Assembly: GCA_937915755.1 (NCBI GenBank)
Contig: CALGGR010000107.1
Span: forward strand, 1-64,000
Direction of reading: 5' to 3'
DNA: 64,000 nt
Origin: an uncultured Fretibacterium sp.
GTDB taxonomy: Bacteria > Synergistota > Synergistia > Synergistales > Aminobacteriaceae
Within the stretch, counting starts at the first letter, position 1; the number at the start of each line of letters is the position of its first letter. Made by a program: the position numbers and the translations under genes. Below are positions 25,274-34,787 of this stretch, piece after piece. The notes below the pieces were generated by a model. It had not been told where the DNA came from. It saw only the letters and a list, made by a program, of their open reading frames with translations, and searched no databases.

Positions 25274-27205
25274 ATGATCTACGACAGTCATTTCATTAGT
25301 ATTCTTGCAGCATGGGTTATTTCAATCGTTCTTTTTGCGACACTGATCATTTACTTAGCAAAGCACCCTCACAAAAGGACAATGCCTCTGAAAACAATTT
25401 TTGTCTTAATGTTTCTCGGGGGAACGGCCATGTATTGTGCTTTTCGTTACAGAGAGCTTATACAGGCCGTAAATTCTCAGTCAAAAAGTCATTATCTTGA
25501 ATGGACAAATAGCGAAAACGCTCCATTGTTTTATATCCCTTACGTAATAGTTAGATCAGTAATAGATGTCGGATTGATGTTTTACGGACGCGGAGACAAC
25601 AGCACATTTTACAGTATGCCTGAAGCCAAAAATCCGGCGGCTGTGTTCTTATTCTGGCTCATTCAGCTCATAGCATTTTATACGGCCGCAAGTGCACTGC
25701 TTATACGTTTCGGGAATGACCTCCTGAGATGGATAAGGATAAAGACTTCAAACGTCTCAAATGTCGATTTAATCTTCGGGATAAACTCGGACTCCCTTGC
25801 ATTAGGCCGTAACATAGCCGGTGCCAACCATAACATGATCATATACGTTGACAGCGTGTCTGAAGAAAGGTACGAGGCTTCAATAAGAGATCTCGGAGGC
25901 GTAGTGTATTTGAGCAAAGATGCACTCAAAGCAACTCCCTCATTTCTCCGTGAAATTCACATAAAGCCCGGAAAAACGACCTTCACTCTTTATGCTCTGT
26001 CAACTGGGTACGACAAAAATATGCAGTATGCCCGGTCAGCTTCAGAAAGTCTCAAAGAGCTTGGCATACTTCCTGAACAGACTAAGCTCGTTCTTCTTGG
26101 CACAGAGGAATGGAAAGGTATGTACTTCTATTCCAGCGCGGATCATTACGGTTATGGGAGCGTTGAGTCATTTTATGATTTTGATTTCAGCGCACGTCTT
26201 CTCATTCATGAATATCCCTTGTGCAACGCGATAAACTTCGACGAGAACGGGCTGGCAAAAGATGACATGACTGTCCTCATCGTCGGCTTCGGAAGGCTCG
26301 GCCATGAAGTCCTCAGGAAGGTCGTAGCTTCAGGACAATTTGAGGGAAGCAATTTCCATGTCGCTATATATGACCCTAATTTTGAGAATCGCGCGGGCTT
26401 CTTCATGTCGCAGTATAGTGCCATGTTCAAGAATTATAAAATTACATTTGAGCCTCGTGAGGGAAGATGCGTTGAGATGTTCCAGTTCATTGAGGAAAAC
26501 GCTGCAACATTGAAATACATCGTGATATGCCTCGATAACAGGGATACTGCCAGAGATATAGCCGTTCAGATGATAGACCGTCTCAACACTTTGGGATACT
26601 CAAGGAACGTATACACCTGCGACTCAAAAGGCGTGAGATGCTACTCTCAGCACACTGAAGAATGCGAGTCCCACTGGCTCTATGACTCTGATCTTATTTG
26701 TTCGGGTGAGCTTGACAGATACGCTATGGAACTTAACCATCGGTATGTCGGCGGAAAAGACGCAAAAGAAGACTGGAAGCAATGTGCCTATTTTGATAGA
26801 ATGAGCAGCCGTGCGAGCGTCGATTATCTTATTCCGTTGATACGAAAGATAAAGGCGGATAAAGGAAGTTTGACGCAGGAACAAAGGGAGAATCTGGCAA
26901 AGAGTGAGCATTTGAGGTGGTGCGCTTTTCATTACACGTCAGGATTTGATGCAATGGGGAAAGACGAATTTGTTGAACGCATAAACTCATACCTGGAAGA
27001 AATACGAGAGAACGGAAAGTCCCGTATCAGGATAACTAAGGATATTGATACCAGAAAGCATGTCTGCCTTGTTGACTGGGACGAACTTGACGAGATTTCA
27101 GACCTCGAAAACTCTCTCACAGGCGGCAAAAGAGATTACAAGGAACTCGACAGAGCAAACATCGACATGATCATCGAACTCATAAATGACGACGAAGAAA
27201 AGTAA
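25274..27205 (+). CDS. Membrane protein with TrkA-N-like Rossmann and RyR domains
   Basis: 643 aa from the ATG at 25274 (GGAGG about 11 nt upstream; an in-frame start at 25229 lacks support). Four TM helices occupy about residues 6-28, 37-55, 78-104 and 122-150. A first nucleotide-binding-like segment, VDLIFGINSDSLALGRNIAG, is followed by a clear Rossmann motif, VLIVGFGRLGHEVL (about 338-351), as in TrkA-N/KTN domains. The C-terminus has a RyR domain: SEHLRWCAFHYTSGF and LVDWDELDEI. RyR and TrkA-N domains occur in predicted nucleotide- or ligand-sensing conflict systems. The ORF overlaps or abuts the TIR gene. Codon use is AT-richer than the flanks. The function is not established. Confidence 0.75.
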   Translation: MIYDSHFISILAAWVISIVLFATLIIYLAKHPHKRTMPLKTIFVLMFLGGTAMYCAFRYRELIQAVNSQSKSHYLEWTNSENAPLFYIPYVIVRSVIDVGLMFYGRGDNSTFYSMPEAKNPAAVFLFWLIQLIAFYTAASALLIRFGNDLLRWIRIKTSNVSNVDLIFGINSDSLALGRNIAGANHNMIIYVDSVSEERYEASIRDLGGVVYLSKDALKATPSFLREIHIKPGKTTFTLYALSTGYDKNMQYARSASESLKELGILPEQTKLVLLGTEEWKGMYFYSSADHYGYGSVESFYDFDFSARLLIHEYPLCNAINFDENGLAKDDMTVLIVGFGRLGHEVLRKVVASGQFEGSNFHVAIYDPNFENRAGFFMSQYSAMFKNYKITFEPREGRCVEMFQFIEENAATLKYIVICLDNRDTARDIAVQMIDRLNTLGYSRNVYTCDSKGVRCYSQHTEECESHWLYDSDLICSGELDRYAMELNHRYVGGKDAKEDWKQCAYFDRMSSRASVDYLIPLIRKIKADKGSLTQEQRENLAKSEHLRWCAFHYTSGFDAMGKDEFVERINSYLEEIRENGKSRIRITKDIDTRKHVCLVDWDELDEISDLENSLTGGKRDYKELDRANIDMIIELINDDEEK

Positions 27206-27224
27206 AACGGAGAATCATCTGCAC

Positions 27225-28511
27225 ATGGAAACAGAAACAAGTTTCAAGTATTACGCTTTTATCAGCTACAGCCATAAGGATCAAGAAATAGCGCATAAAC
27301 TTCAGAAGCATCTTGAGAAATATCATTTGTCATCTTCACTGAAGAAATCGAATCCCGGCCTCCCAAAAAAGCTGAGTCCGATATTCATAGATACTTCCGA
27401 CCTTATAGGCAAAGGGACTCTGAAATCAGCTCTTCAGGAAAATCTCGATAACTCAAATTATCTTATTGTGATCTGTTCGCCAAACAGTGCAAAGTCGCCG
27501 TATGTGAATGATGAGGTCGAATATTTCGTCAAGGCAGGCCGTGTCGAGCATATAATACCGCTGATCATTGACGGTGCCCCGCATTCAAACGATCCTGAGC
27601 TTGAATGTTTCCCGCCGGCACTTCTCGCGCTTCCCCGTGAGAATGAACTTCTAGGGATAGACTTGAAGAAGTACGGCTCACACGAAGCATTTGTAAGAGT
27701 TATCGCTACACTTCTCAGGCTTGACATCAATTATTTCGTGTCAAGAGACGCAAGAGAAAGAAAGCGGAAACTCTTTTTATTTGTATCGATGCTTATGGCT
27801 CTTCTTATAGCTTCAATAATAATGAGACCCAAGCCTTATGATGAAGTTTTGGCGGACAAAGTAATGGAGAGCTCTCTGTCCGGTTATGTCAGAGTCGGAA
27901 GGCAGTGGAAAAATTTTCGGGACCTCGTTTACTGCGCGGCAAATAATCCTGAGAATTTTAACCAGCAGTTGAAGATTTATAAGGATCATTTTTCAACTGA
28001 GGAAGCGGCACGGACGAAAGAGCTTCTTCAATATTTGTATGACATGATGCAGTCGGGAAGTGTCATGCCGTGGTCTGGAAAGCCCATAGCTCAGAGGGTC
28101 TGTGCTGAACTTATTGCGCTTTACGGAAACCGTGAAATCCAGTACAAGTTCTTTGCTTCAGTGCTTGAGTTTACAATGAATGATCTTGAGACTCGGCGTG
28201 ATTACGGTTCTCAATATATTGGGCTTTTGATGGAAATTCTTGAACTTGACGCTAACATCGCATCGACGCTTTTCCAGATTGTATGTGTACCGCATCTGAC
28301 AGGAAAGTATGCTGATAATTCAGCGACAGCCCAGAAATTTGCGGCTCTGCTTTCATCAGTTCCAGAACAGAATGAGCATCTTCACAGTGAGAATGCAAAA
28401 AACGCCGATGAACATCTAGTGCTCTTTAAGGAAGAAAGGGGCGACTGTCTCATGAGATTAAATTCATGCGGTGTCTTCAATGCCTATTCCTCACAAATAA
28501 GAGGAAAATAG
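27225..28511 (+). CDS. TIR-domain transmembrane protein
   Basis: 428 aa from the ATG at 27225 (GGAG 12 nt upstream); an in-frame ATG at 27186, overlapping the previous gene by 20 bp, would add 13 residues. The TIR domain is about 8-135: YYAFISYSHKDQ, the BB-loop region FIDTSDLIGKGTL, and SPYVNDEVEYF, where Glu97 (Glu110 in the longer form) fits the catalytic Glu of NAD+-cleaving TIRs. One TM helix follows (LFLFVSMLMALLIASIIM, about 184-201), then about 220 mostly helical residues with no recognised motif. TIR proteins often act as NADase effectors in immunity. Tight linkage to the RyR membrane protein suggests a two-gene sensor-effector pair (inference). AT-rich compared with flanking genes. 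Confidence 0.8.
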   Translation: METETSFKYYAFISYSHKDQEIAHKLQKHLEKYHLSSSLKKSNPGLPKKLSPIFIDTSDLIGKGTLKSALQENLDNSNYLIVICSPNSAKSPYVNDEVEYFVKAGRVEHIIPLIIDGAPHSNDPELECFPPALLALPRENELLGIDLKKYGSHEAFVRVIATLLRLDINYFVSRDARERKRKLFLFVSMLMALLIASIIMRPKPYDEVLADKVMESSLSGYVRVGRQWKNFRDLVYCAANNPENFNQQLKIYKDHFSTEEAARTKELLQYLYDMMQSGSVMPWSGKPIAQRVCAELIALYGNREIQYKFFASVLEFTMNDLETRRDYGSQYIGLLMEILELDANIASTLFQIVCVPHLTGKYADNSATAQKFAALLSSVPEQNEHLHSENAKNADEHLVLFKEERGDCLMRLNSCGVFNAYSSQIRGK

Positions 28512-28535
28512 ACAAAGAGGGCGGAGCAGTTCGAG

Positions 28536-29279
28536 CTAAAATATATCCGCCCTTGTTGAATAAACTTCAATCGCTCCCAAATCTTCAAAGCCGAACGCAC
28601 GATAGAACGGCACTCCCGACGGCGTGGCCTGAAGAACGATCTTCCTTCCTCCTGAGAGACGGCATATCCCGCTCATCATTGAGGCAGCAACTCCCTTCCT
28701 CCGAAATTCCGGCTTTGTCGCAAAATAGTACACCCCCATCAATTTCGCCTCGTCAGTAACAAGAAAAGCTCCCGCATCATGGCCGTCAATCTCAGCGATA
28801 TACATCGACATGCTTTCATCGCTGCTGAATGCTTTGACCAGTGCGAGATATTCAGCAGAAGGTTCGCCCTCGCCGTACTCGAACGCTGACCACTCGCAAT
28901 CTGCCCACTGTCCGAATGTCTCACGAGTTACAGCCCTCATTTTCACGGAAGGATTCACTCGGTCTCTCACTGCATTGGAAGGCTCAAGGCTCATTGCCTC
29001 AAGATGTCCGGCATGTAGAAGTCCCGCAGCCTCCAATATGTTGTTACCTCCGTCGAAAACTGGCCACATGAATGTCTCGTTGCGCCGACCGAAGAAAGTC
29101 ATTGCGTTTTTCACAGTCTCAATATCTTGAACTTGCTCGGGATAATATATCCAGTTCTCAAACTCGTTGTTCGTCGAAACACAGAAGCCCCCGTTATTCC
29201 CAAGCGCAATACTCTCGCTCACTGGCAATGCTCGTAAATGTTCGGCAAAAAATTTCAGGTCCTTCCAAACATCATTCAT
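28536..29279 (-). CDS. GNAT-family N-acetyltransferase
   Basis: 247 aa from the ATG whose first base overlaps the preceding stop (TAATG). The C-terminal half has the GNAT acetyl-CoA site: MGVYYFATKPEFRRKGVAAS (motif A with the R-x2-G-V-A loop), then FYRAFGFEDLG (motif B). The N-terminal about 120 residues resemble the second half of a split GNAT fold. The substrate is unknown. It is translationally coupled to the SbcC-like gene. A TTG two codons upstream is possible but unnecessary. Confidence 0.85.
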   Translation of the reverse strand: MNDVWKDLKFFAEHLRALPVSESIALGNNGGFCVSTNNEFENWIYYPEQVQDIETVKNAMTFFGRRNETFMWPVFDGGNNILEAAGLLHAGHLEAMSLEPSNAVRDRVNPSVKMRAVTRETFGQWADCEWSAFEYGEGEPSAEYLALVKAFSSDESMSMYIAEIDGHDAGAFLVTDEAKLMGVYYFATKPEFRRKGVAASMMSGICRLSGGRKIVLQATPSGVPFYRAFGFEDLGAIEVYSTRADIF

Positions 29280-31741
29280 TACCAATCAACCTCCTCAAGT
29301 CCGCACGTCAGCATCAAGTCCTTAAGCTCAGGGATAATTTCACCGTTAATCTTCTCACGGTACTCTGAACCCTCTTCGCCCTCGTTCCTCATCGCAGCTT
29401 TAAGACTTGCAATCATGTCCATAATCTCATCATTCGTCCGGCTAAGTCCGTCTGACTGAAGCTCCAATATCTTCGCACGTGTGTTCTCGCGTTCAGCCTT
29501 CAAATCCAAGTCAGCCTGCGTAAGTTCCCTGAGACGGTTCTGAATATCACGCCTCTCGTCTGACGTTAAGCATGCCGCTGCGTAATCATTCTCGTTCCTG
29601 AAGCCAAGTGCAAGAAGCTTCTTGTTGAAGTTTATCTCATGACGCTGCAATTCCTCGCGCCCCTTTGCAGCCTCAGTCTCAAGTGCGTGTATCTCAGTCT
29701 GAATCTTCTCGAGTGCCTGAGATTTTGCGTTCTTGTCCTCACGCCTCTCGTTCAACTGTGAGCGTAGAGCCTCAACGTCAGCACTCATTCTCGACATCTC
29801 TTCATCGGGCTTCATCGACGCAAAAAGTATTATCCTCTGCTGCTGTATGCTGTCCCTTTCTGCTTCAACTGTCTTAACTCGCCCTAAAAACTCATCACGT
29901 TTCAACCGGAGGGATTCGCGTTCCTTTTTGAGGGCGGTCATCTTTGTGCTTGCCACTGAAAGTTCGCGTTCAAGCTCGTCGTATCGCAGTGAGCCTTCCT
30001 GCCAGTCGTTCATCCTCTTCGTCAGTGCCTCGACAACTTCAGCAGGATTCTTGTCGGGAAGCGTCTTGTATCCATACATCGTAATCTGTGAGTTGAGCTC
30101 GCGTTTAAGGCTCGTTACTATTTCGGCCTGAGTCTTAGTCTCCGTGTCTAACTGCTCTTCCTCGATGCGGGCATTTTGCAGGGCGAACATTGCGTCCTGA
30201 TGAATGCGCGTTATTTCCTCCCTTGTCTCGCGAATCTTGTCGAGCTCGTCCTGTGCAGCCTTCATGTCGCGTTCGGCTGTCTCGGCAGTGTCGGTGGCGT
30301 TCCTCGCAAGCTGTAATGTGTCGCGTGTCCTCTGCCGTTCCCTGTCAATCTCCTCGAACGGCGAGATTCCTGTGCTTATCTTGAGGCCGAGAAGTGAGAC
30401 CTTTGACGATATTTCCGCCGTGATCTCGTTGATCTGCTTGCGTAGTTCACTTTCATCTTTGCCGACTGCTGAAATTTCCTCGCTGAGTTTCCCGGCTTTT
30501 GTCTGTCGTGAGGCCAAAGCGTCCCGAAGTTCGTCGAGTTCCTTCTGCGTGTCAAGAAGCTGTTGATGTACTTCATCAGGATTCGGGATTGTCGTCCCGG
30601 AAGTGTAAGGGTGAGTCATTGAGCCGCAGAGTGGGCAAGGTGCGCCGTCCTGCAAGAGCTCACGTACAGCGTCAAGGTCCTCGATTCTACGGAGGAGTGC
30701 CGCACGTTTTTCGAGGCGTTCTGCTTCCAACTGAAGCTCATGAAGTTTTCCTGACTGTTCAACGTCCCGAATGTTTAGCGTCCTAGTCTCCTGCTGAATG
30801 CGCAGCCGCATGTCCTGAAAGTGCTTCAGCTTTTCCTCAAGGCTCCGGACTTCCTGAAACTTCTTGTAGAGTTCGTCAAGGTCAGCAAGCCTCTTAACGT
30901 TTTTATCGCATATCTCACGCCACTCGGTTATAGTCTTTCCCTTTAACGTGCCCTCAAAGAATGCCCGCGCCCTCGTAAAATTCTTCTCGATAACGGCGTA
31001 ACGGTGATTAACGTCCGAGAACATTGCCGACCTGTCATTGAGTATGCTCTGAGCCTGAAGCTTCCTCTGAATCGCTTTCGACCACGCGGCTTTGAGTGAG
31101 GTGTGCTTGTCGTCAGCCTGCTCATACATCGCAAAACATTTCTGAATCCCCGACAGCCCTGTCTGCAACTTCTCATCAATGGAATGCTGCTGCAAAAACT
31201 TTTTCGCCTCACGCAACGCAACCTCGACACGTTCCAGCGACACCTGCTCAGTCTCAGCCTTTGACGAACACTCACGGTACTGACGCTCCGATTCCTCGTA
31301 CTCGTTACGCGCCTGAACAACTGCGTCGCTTCTGTCCGTAATCTGAACATCGAGAGCCTTCACGCGCTGTATGAGGGTGGACATCTTTGACTGTTCCGCA
31401 AGCTTATCACGATATTCGGCCTCAATGAGAGTGAGTGCTTCGTCTGCATTCTGGACGGCGTTACGTGCCTCCGTCAAGTCATCACGGAGAGCGGCCTGCT
31501 TTATCTGGCTCTGTTCGCGTGATTGCCTCAGGTCCTTTATGGCCTCGTATTCCTCGCCGAGTTCGAGGGCTTTTCCTCCTCGTTCAAGCCTCTGTTTTGA
31601 CGGCACAAAGAGAGCTGTCTTTCGGTCAAGGTCTATTCGTTTAGCGTCCAAGTCTTTGAGGAGTTCCTGCTGCCGAAGCTCCTCTGCCCTGTGCTGGAGT
31701 ACCCTCCGTAACTCCTCGAATTGTCCTAGAATTTCCTGCAT
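29279..31741 (-). CDS. SbcC-like coiled-coil zinc-hook protein lacking ATPase heads
   Basis: 820-aa, almost wholly coiled-coil protein. The centre has the Rad50/SbcC zinc hook CPLCGSMTHP (about residue 365), and LGFRNENDYAAACLTSDERRDIQNRL near residue 735 matches the distal SbcC coil. There is no Walker A (GxxGxGKT), no LSGGE signature and no Walker B: the N-terminus begins inside the first coil and the C-terminus ends before the second half of the head. Family members are normally about 1000-1200 aa with both ATPase lobes. Upstream is intact tilS, so the head was not lost to a local frameshift. A GAGGGG site precedes the ATG by 9 nt. It could be a scaffold or dimerisation protein, or a remnant that stayed open. 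No SbcD is visible. Confidence 0.7.
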   Translation of the reverse strand: MQEILGQFEELRRVLQHRAEELRQQELLKDLDAKRIDLDRKTALFVPSKQRLERGGKALELGEEYEAIKDLRQSREQSQIKQAALRDDLTEARNAVQNADEALTLIEAEYRDKLAEQSKMSTLIQRVKALDVQITDRSDAVVQARNEYEESERQYRECSSKAETEQVSLERVEVALREAKKFLQQHSIDEKLQTGLSGIQKCFAMYEQADDKHTSLKAAWSKAIQRKLQAQSILNDRSAMFSDVNHRYAVIEKNFTRARAFFEGTLKGKTITEWREICDKNVKRLADLDELYKKFQEVRSLEEKLKHFQDMRLRIQQETRTLNIRDVEQSGKLHELQLEAERLEKRAALLRRIEDLDAVRELLQDGAPCPLCGSMTHPYTSGTTIPNPDEVHQQLLDTQKELDELRDALASRQTKAGKLSEEISAVGKDESELRKQINEITAEISSKVSLLGLKISTGISPFEEIDRERQRTRDTLQLARNATDTAETAERDMKAAQDELDKIRETREEITRIHQDAMFALQNARIEEEQLDTETKTQAEIVTSLKRELNSQITMYGYKTLPDKNPAEVVEALTKRMNDWQEGSLRYDELERELSVASTKMTALKKERESLRLKRDEFLGRVKTVEAERDSIQQQRIILFASMKPDEEMSRMSADVEALRSQLNERREDKNAKSQALEKIQTEIHALETEAAKGREELQRHEINFNKKLLALGFRNENDYAAACLTSDERRDIQNRLRELTQADLDLKAERENTRAKILELQSDGLSRTNDEIMDMIASLKAAMRNEGEEGSEYREKINGEIIPELKDLMLTCGLEEVDW

Positions 31742-31747
31742 CAACAA

Positions 31748-32746
31748 TCACCCCTCAAAATATATTTTCCCGTTTCTTCCTGAGACCGTAAAATTCCCGC
31801 ACCATTGAAAGACGAATTTGCCGCCCTTACGGATTAGCCCCGAAAGTTCACGGCATCTTCCCCGCGATAATGTACGAAGCCCGAGCCGCCTCCCCATTTC
31901 CCTTATCACAAGAATAATATCATCATCGCTGAGATTTCGGAGCTTCCTTCGGTCTAAAGTGTGAGGATCATCAAGGCATGACTCAAGAATCTCGCGTGAA
32001 TAAGAGTCCTCGTCCTCCCTGACCTTCCTCATGTCCTCGCCGAATCGTGCAAGGTGTTCGACCGCCGATGAGTTTATTCCGGCCTCAATGATCGGCAAAA
32101 GTTTCAAGCGTATGAAGTTCCGCGTGTATTTGTCGTCATTGTTGGTGCTGTCCTCTCGCCACGTTAAGCCCCTCACACGGAGAATGTCCCTGAGGAAGTC
32201 CCGCCTGAGTCCAAGCAAGGGACGGTAGAATGTTACGCCGCCGCGCTCGCTGTACTCGGTCATTCCAACGCCCCCGCGAATCCCTGTACCCCTAAGAATG
32301 TTGAACAGCACGGTCTCGGCCAAGTCATCGCGGTTGTGTCCGAGCATTATGGATTTTATGTCAAGCTCTTTAGCTGTGTCGATGAGGGATTGGAGCCTGA
32401 GTCTTCTTGCTGACGATTCGATTGATTCGCCCTTCATCTTTGAGGCCGGAACATCAACCTTCACCGCCCGGAATCTTACGCCTAAATTCTCTGCGAACAT
32501 GGCCGTGAATCTTTCGTCCCCGTCGGATTCATCGCCCCGTATACCGTGATTTATGTGTATGGCAATCATCTCTCCCTCATAGAAACGCCGGAACAGCCAG
32601 AGCATAGCGAGTGAATCCCCGCCCCCTGAAACCGCGAGGGCAACGGGCTTCTTATCGTTCAGCCAGCCCTGACGCTCCCCTGTCTCACGGAAGTATTTTC
32701 CGAGAACGTAATCCGAAAGCTCGTAAGGGATATTACTTTCCATCAT
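31748..32746 (-). CDS. tilS: tRNA(Ile)-lysidine synthase
   Basis: Converts the wobble cytidine of tRNA-Ile(CAU) to lysidine using ATP and lysine. 332 aa from ATG 32746 (32743 is a second ATG in tandem). The N-type PP-loop SGGGDS is at 40-45, with HINHGIRGDESDGDERF and LGHNRDDLAETVLFNILRGTG typical of TilS, and LTWREDSTNNDDKYTRNFIR after it. It has a short C-terminal extension compared with E. coli TilS (432 aa). It overlaps the lytic transglycosylase gene by about 14 bp and abuts the SbcC-like gene. Essential in most bacteria. Confidence 0.96.
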   Translation of the reverse strand: MMESNIPYELSDYVLGKYFRETGERQGWLNDKKPVALAVSGGGDSLAMLWLFRRFYEGEMIAIHINHGIRGDESDGDERFTAMFAENLGVRFRAVKVDVPASKMKGESIESSARRLRLQSLIDTAKELDIKSIMLGHNRDDLAETVLFNILRGTGIRGGVGMTEYSERGGVTFYRPLLGLRRDFLRDILRVRGLTWREDSTNNDDKYTRNFIRLKLLPIIEAGINSSAVEHLARFGEDMRKVREDEDSYSREILESCLDDPHTLDRRKLRNLSDDDIILVIREMGRRLGLRTLSRGRCRELSGLIRKGGKFVFQWCGNFTVSGRNGKIYFEG

Positions 32747-34694
32747 AGAGAAGCCTGTAGACTTCGAGGTTTGCGCTGACACGCTGGACGTATCCGTTAG
32801 TCTCGGAGATTTTCACGGCCTCAATCCATCGCGCAAGGTCAACGTTAGCACCGCCGTTCTTGAGCCATTTTCGGGCGTTCCCTGAACCTGCATTGTAAGC
32901 GGCCATAACGTACTCTTCGCGCCCAAAACTCTTCATCAGCGTTGCGAGATGTGATGCGCCTAACCGTATGCTGTCATTGGCGTTGTACAAATCATAGTGT
33001 GCAATCCCTGCGCGTTTTGCTTCTTCCCTTGCTGTAGCGGGCATAAACTGCATTAGACCGGCCGCGCCGACCCAGCTTCTTGCATTTACGTTGAACGCGC
33101 TTTCCTGACGCATTATTGCCCAGACGAAATTAGTCTCCGTACCGTACTGTCTGCAAGCCGCGTCAACACTTGCCTTGTATGGGCGCGGGTAAAGTGCCTC
33201 CAAATCCTGACGGTACATCGTTGTGCTTGAGGTCATGAGAGTCTCAAGCCTCCTTGCCTCGCTGTAACTCTCCTCAAGTCCCAGCCAGCGCGACAAATGC
33301 AAAGCCCGGTACAGTTCGCGTGTGCTTGCCTTTGGACGTGAGAGTTTGAGATACGCATGATAAACGAATCCCCACTGTTCAAGCTCCGTCTCCTTCAGCG
33401 AGAGATTAGGATTGGTGCCGTTGACGATGTTCAGCTTCTGCCCCGTCAGGAACGCGTAGATCGTGAGGGGGTACTTTCGTTTCAGGAGAGCAAGAGTGTT
33501 AGCGGCCTGCTGGTTCTGACCGGCCATAGCCTGAGCGTGTCCGAGCCAGTAGAGTATCCTTGCGCGCCTGTACTGGTTCACGCCGGGAGCGTCGCACTGC
33601 CTGAACAGCTTTACGGCCTCAGCGTAATTCCCAGCGTCAAGATTCCTCCATGCCCTTGCCCACAACGTATTGAACGCGAACGTCGTGCCGGGAAATGACT
33701 TGAGTATCTGTGCTTCGAGAGCGTCCCTTCGTGCTGTGTTGGATTTCCCTGTGAGGTTGACGAGGGATTGCAACGCCCTTGCCTGAACATTACCGCGCCT
33801 TTCACGTGCTATCCGGTCTAACACTCTCATGCAGGAGTCGCGCATACCGTTGTCCTTTGCGAGGTTTGCGATTCTTGTTACGGAGCTTGAGGCGTAGGAG
33901 TTTCCGCTGACTGCGAGTGCGCCCCATAAGTTGAGAGCGTCATTGTTGTTCTTGAGGCGTGAATTTGCCCACGCGCGGTAATACTGAGCCTTTCGACCTG
34001 TAGCGCCCGTGAGAATGTCGAGGGCTGCCCTGTTTTCGCCGACTGTGTGGTAATGCACTCCCAATGCAACACGGATATTGTTGTTGGGATTTTTGACCCT
34101 TGCAAGGACTGCGGCGGCTTCTTTGCTTCCTGCCTGAAGTTCGAGGAGCTGCAGTGCGTGGGAATTGACCTCCCTGTCTGCCGGGTGCTGAACGAGCCGT
34201 GTGAGGGTGTAGATTTTGCGTTCGTCAGTTCCTGCGTTCTGGAGCATTCGGTTCAACGCTGTGAGAGCTGCTGATGGACTTCCCTGCGAATCATTGATAC
34301 GGTACTGCGCGAGTGCAACGTAATATTTCAGGTCAGCGGGCGCAGACTTGTAGAGTGATTCTGCGAGGGTCAACGCTCTCTGAGTCTGGTGAAGATTCTC
34401 GTAGCCCAAGAGCAGCGTCATGTCAGCGTAGGGTCTCACGGAAGCGGGGAAGTTCTTTGCCTGCGATTCGAGAATGCTGACTGCTTCGGCCCACTTCTCC
34501 TGAAACCTGTAAGCGTTGGCCATGAGGGAGTAATCACGGGTGGATTTCTTCTTGATGGATTTGAACTGAAGCTCCATTTCCGGCCATGCTCTCCGCCAGA
34601 ATAAATCCTGAAGACTCGATGCCGCGTATGAATGAGGTATGAATGAAAGTGTCAGTATCAATGTCAGAATTAAAGCCTGTAAAATTTTACGCAT
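32733..34694 (-). CDS. Slt-type soluble lytic murein transglycosylase
   Basis: 653 aa with a signal peptide (MRKILQALILTLILTLSFI, cleavage near SYAAS). A long alpha-superhelical TPR-like region (about 30-500) precedes the C-terminal SLT catalytic domain: IMRQESAFNVNARSWVGAAG (catalytic Glu), LMQFMPATA, and YNAGSGNARKWL. It cleaves the MurNAc-GlcNAc bond to 1,6-anhydro-muropeptides in the periplasm. Architecture is as in E. coli Slt70. First gene of slt-tilS-sbcC-like-GNAT on the minus strand, divergent from tyrS. Confidence 0.95.
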   Translation of the reverse strand: MRKILQALILTLILTLSFIPHSYAASSLQDLFWRRAWPEMELQFKSIKKKSTRDYSLMANAYRFQEKWAEAVSILESQAKNFPASVRPYADMTLLLGYENLHQTQRALTLAESLYKSAPADLKYYVALAQYRINDSQGSPSAALTALNRMLQNAGTDERKIYTLTRLVQHPADREVNSHALQLLELQAGSKEAAAVLARVKNPNNNIRVALGVHYHTVGENRAALDILTGATGRKAQYYRAWANSRLKNNNDALNLWGALAVSGNSYASSSVTRIANLAKDNGMRDSCMRVLDRIARERRGNVQARALQSLVNLTGKSNTARRDALEAQILKSFPGTTFAFNTLWARAWRNLDAGNYAEAVKLFRQCDAPGVNQYRRARILYWLGHAQAMAGQNQQAANTLALLKRKYPLTIYAFLTGQKLNIVNGTNPNLSLKETELEQWGFVYHAYLKLSRPKASTRELYRALHLSRWLGLEESYSEARRLETLMTSSTTMYRQDLEALYPRPYKASVDAACRQYGTETNFVWAIMRQESAFNVNARSWVGAAGLMQFMPATAREEAKRAGIAHYDLYNANDSIRLGASHLATLMKSFGREEYVMAAYNAGSGNARKWLKNGGANVDLARWIEAVKISETNGYVQRVSANLEVYRLLYDGK

Positions 34695-34766
34695 TGAAAA
34701 CTTTTTCTCCTTGCAAAATTTCTGTGTATTATATAATAACCGTGTAAAGACAAAGGATTTTGGAGC

Positions 34767-34787
34767 AAAGGAGTATTATATGTAATG
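34767..34787 (+). promoter_or_regulatory. Ribosome site with start-stop mini-ORF before tyrS
   Basis: AAAGGAG (34767-34773) is 6 nt before an ATG-TAA (34780-34785), whose last A is the first base of the tyrS ATG (ATGTAATG). A ribosome initiating at the optimally spaced first ATG would stop at once and could re-initiate at tyrS. No T-box elements are visible in the short (about 90 bp) leader. Confidence 0.5.

Noticed and set aside
34695..34784. T-box riboswitch before tyrS
   Set aside because: The leader is only about 90 bp and has no specifier stem, T-box sequence or terminator.
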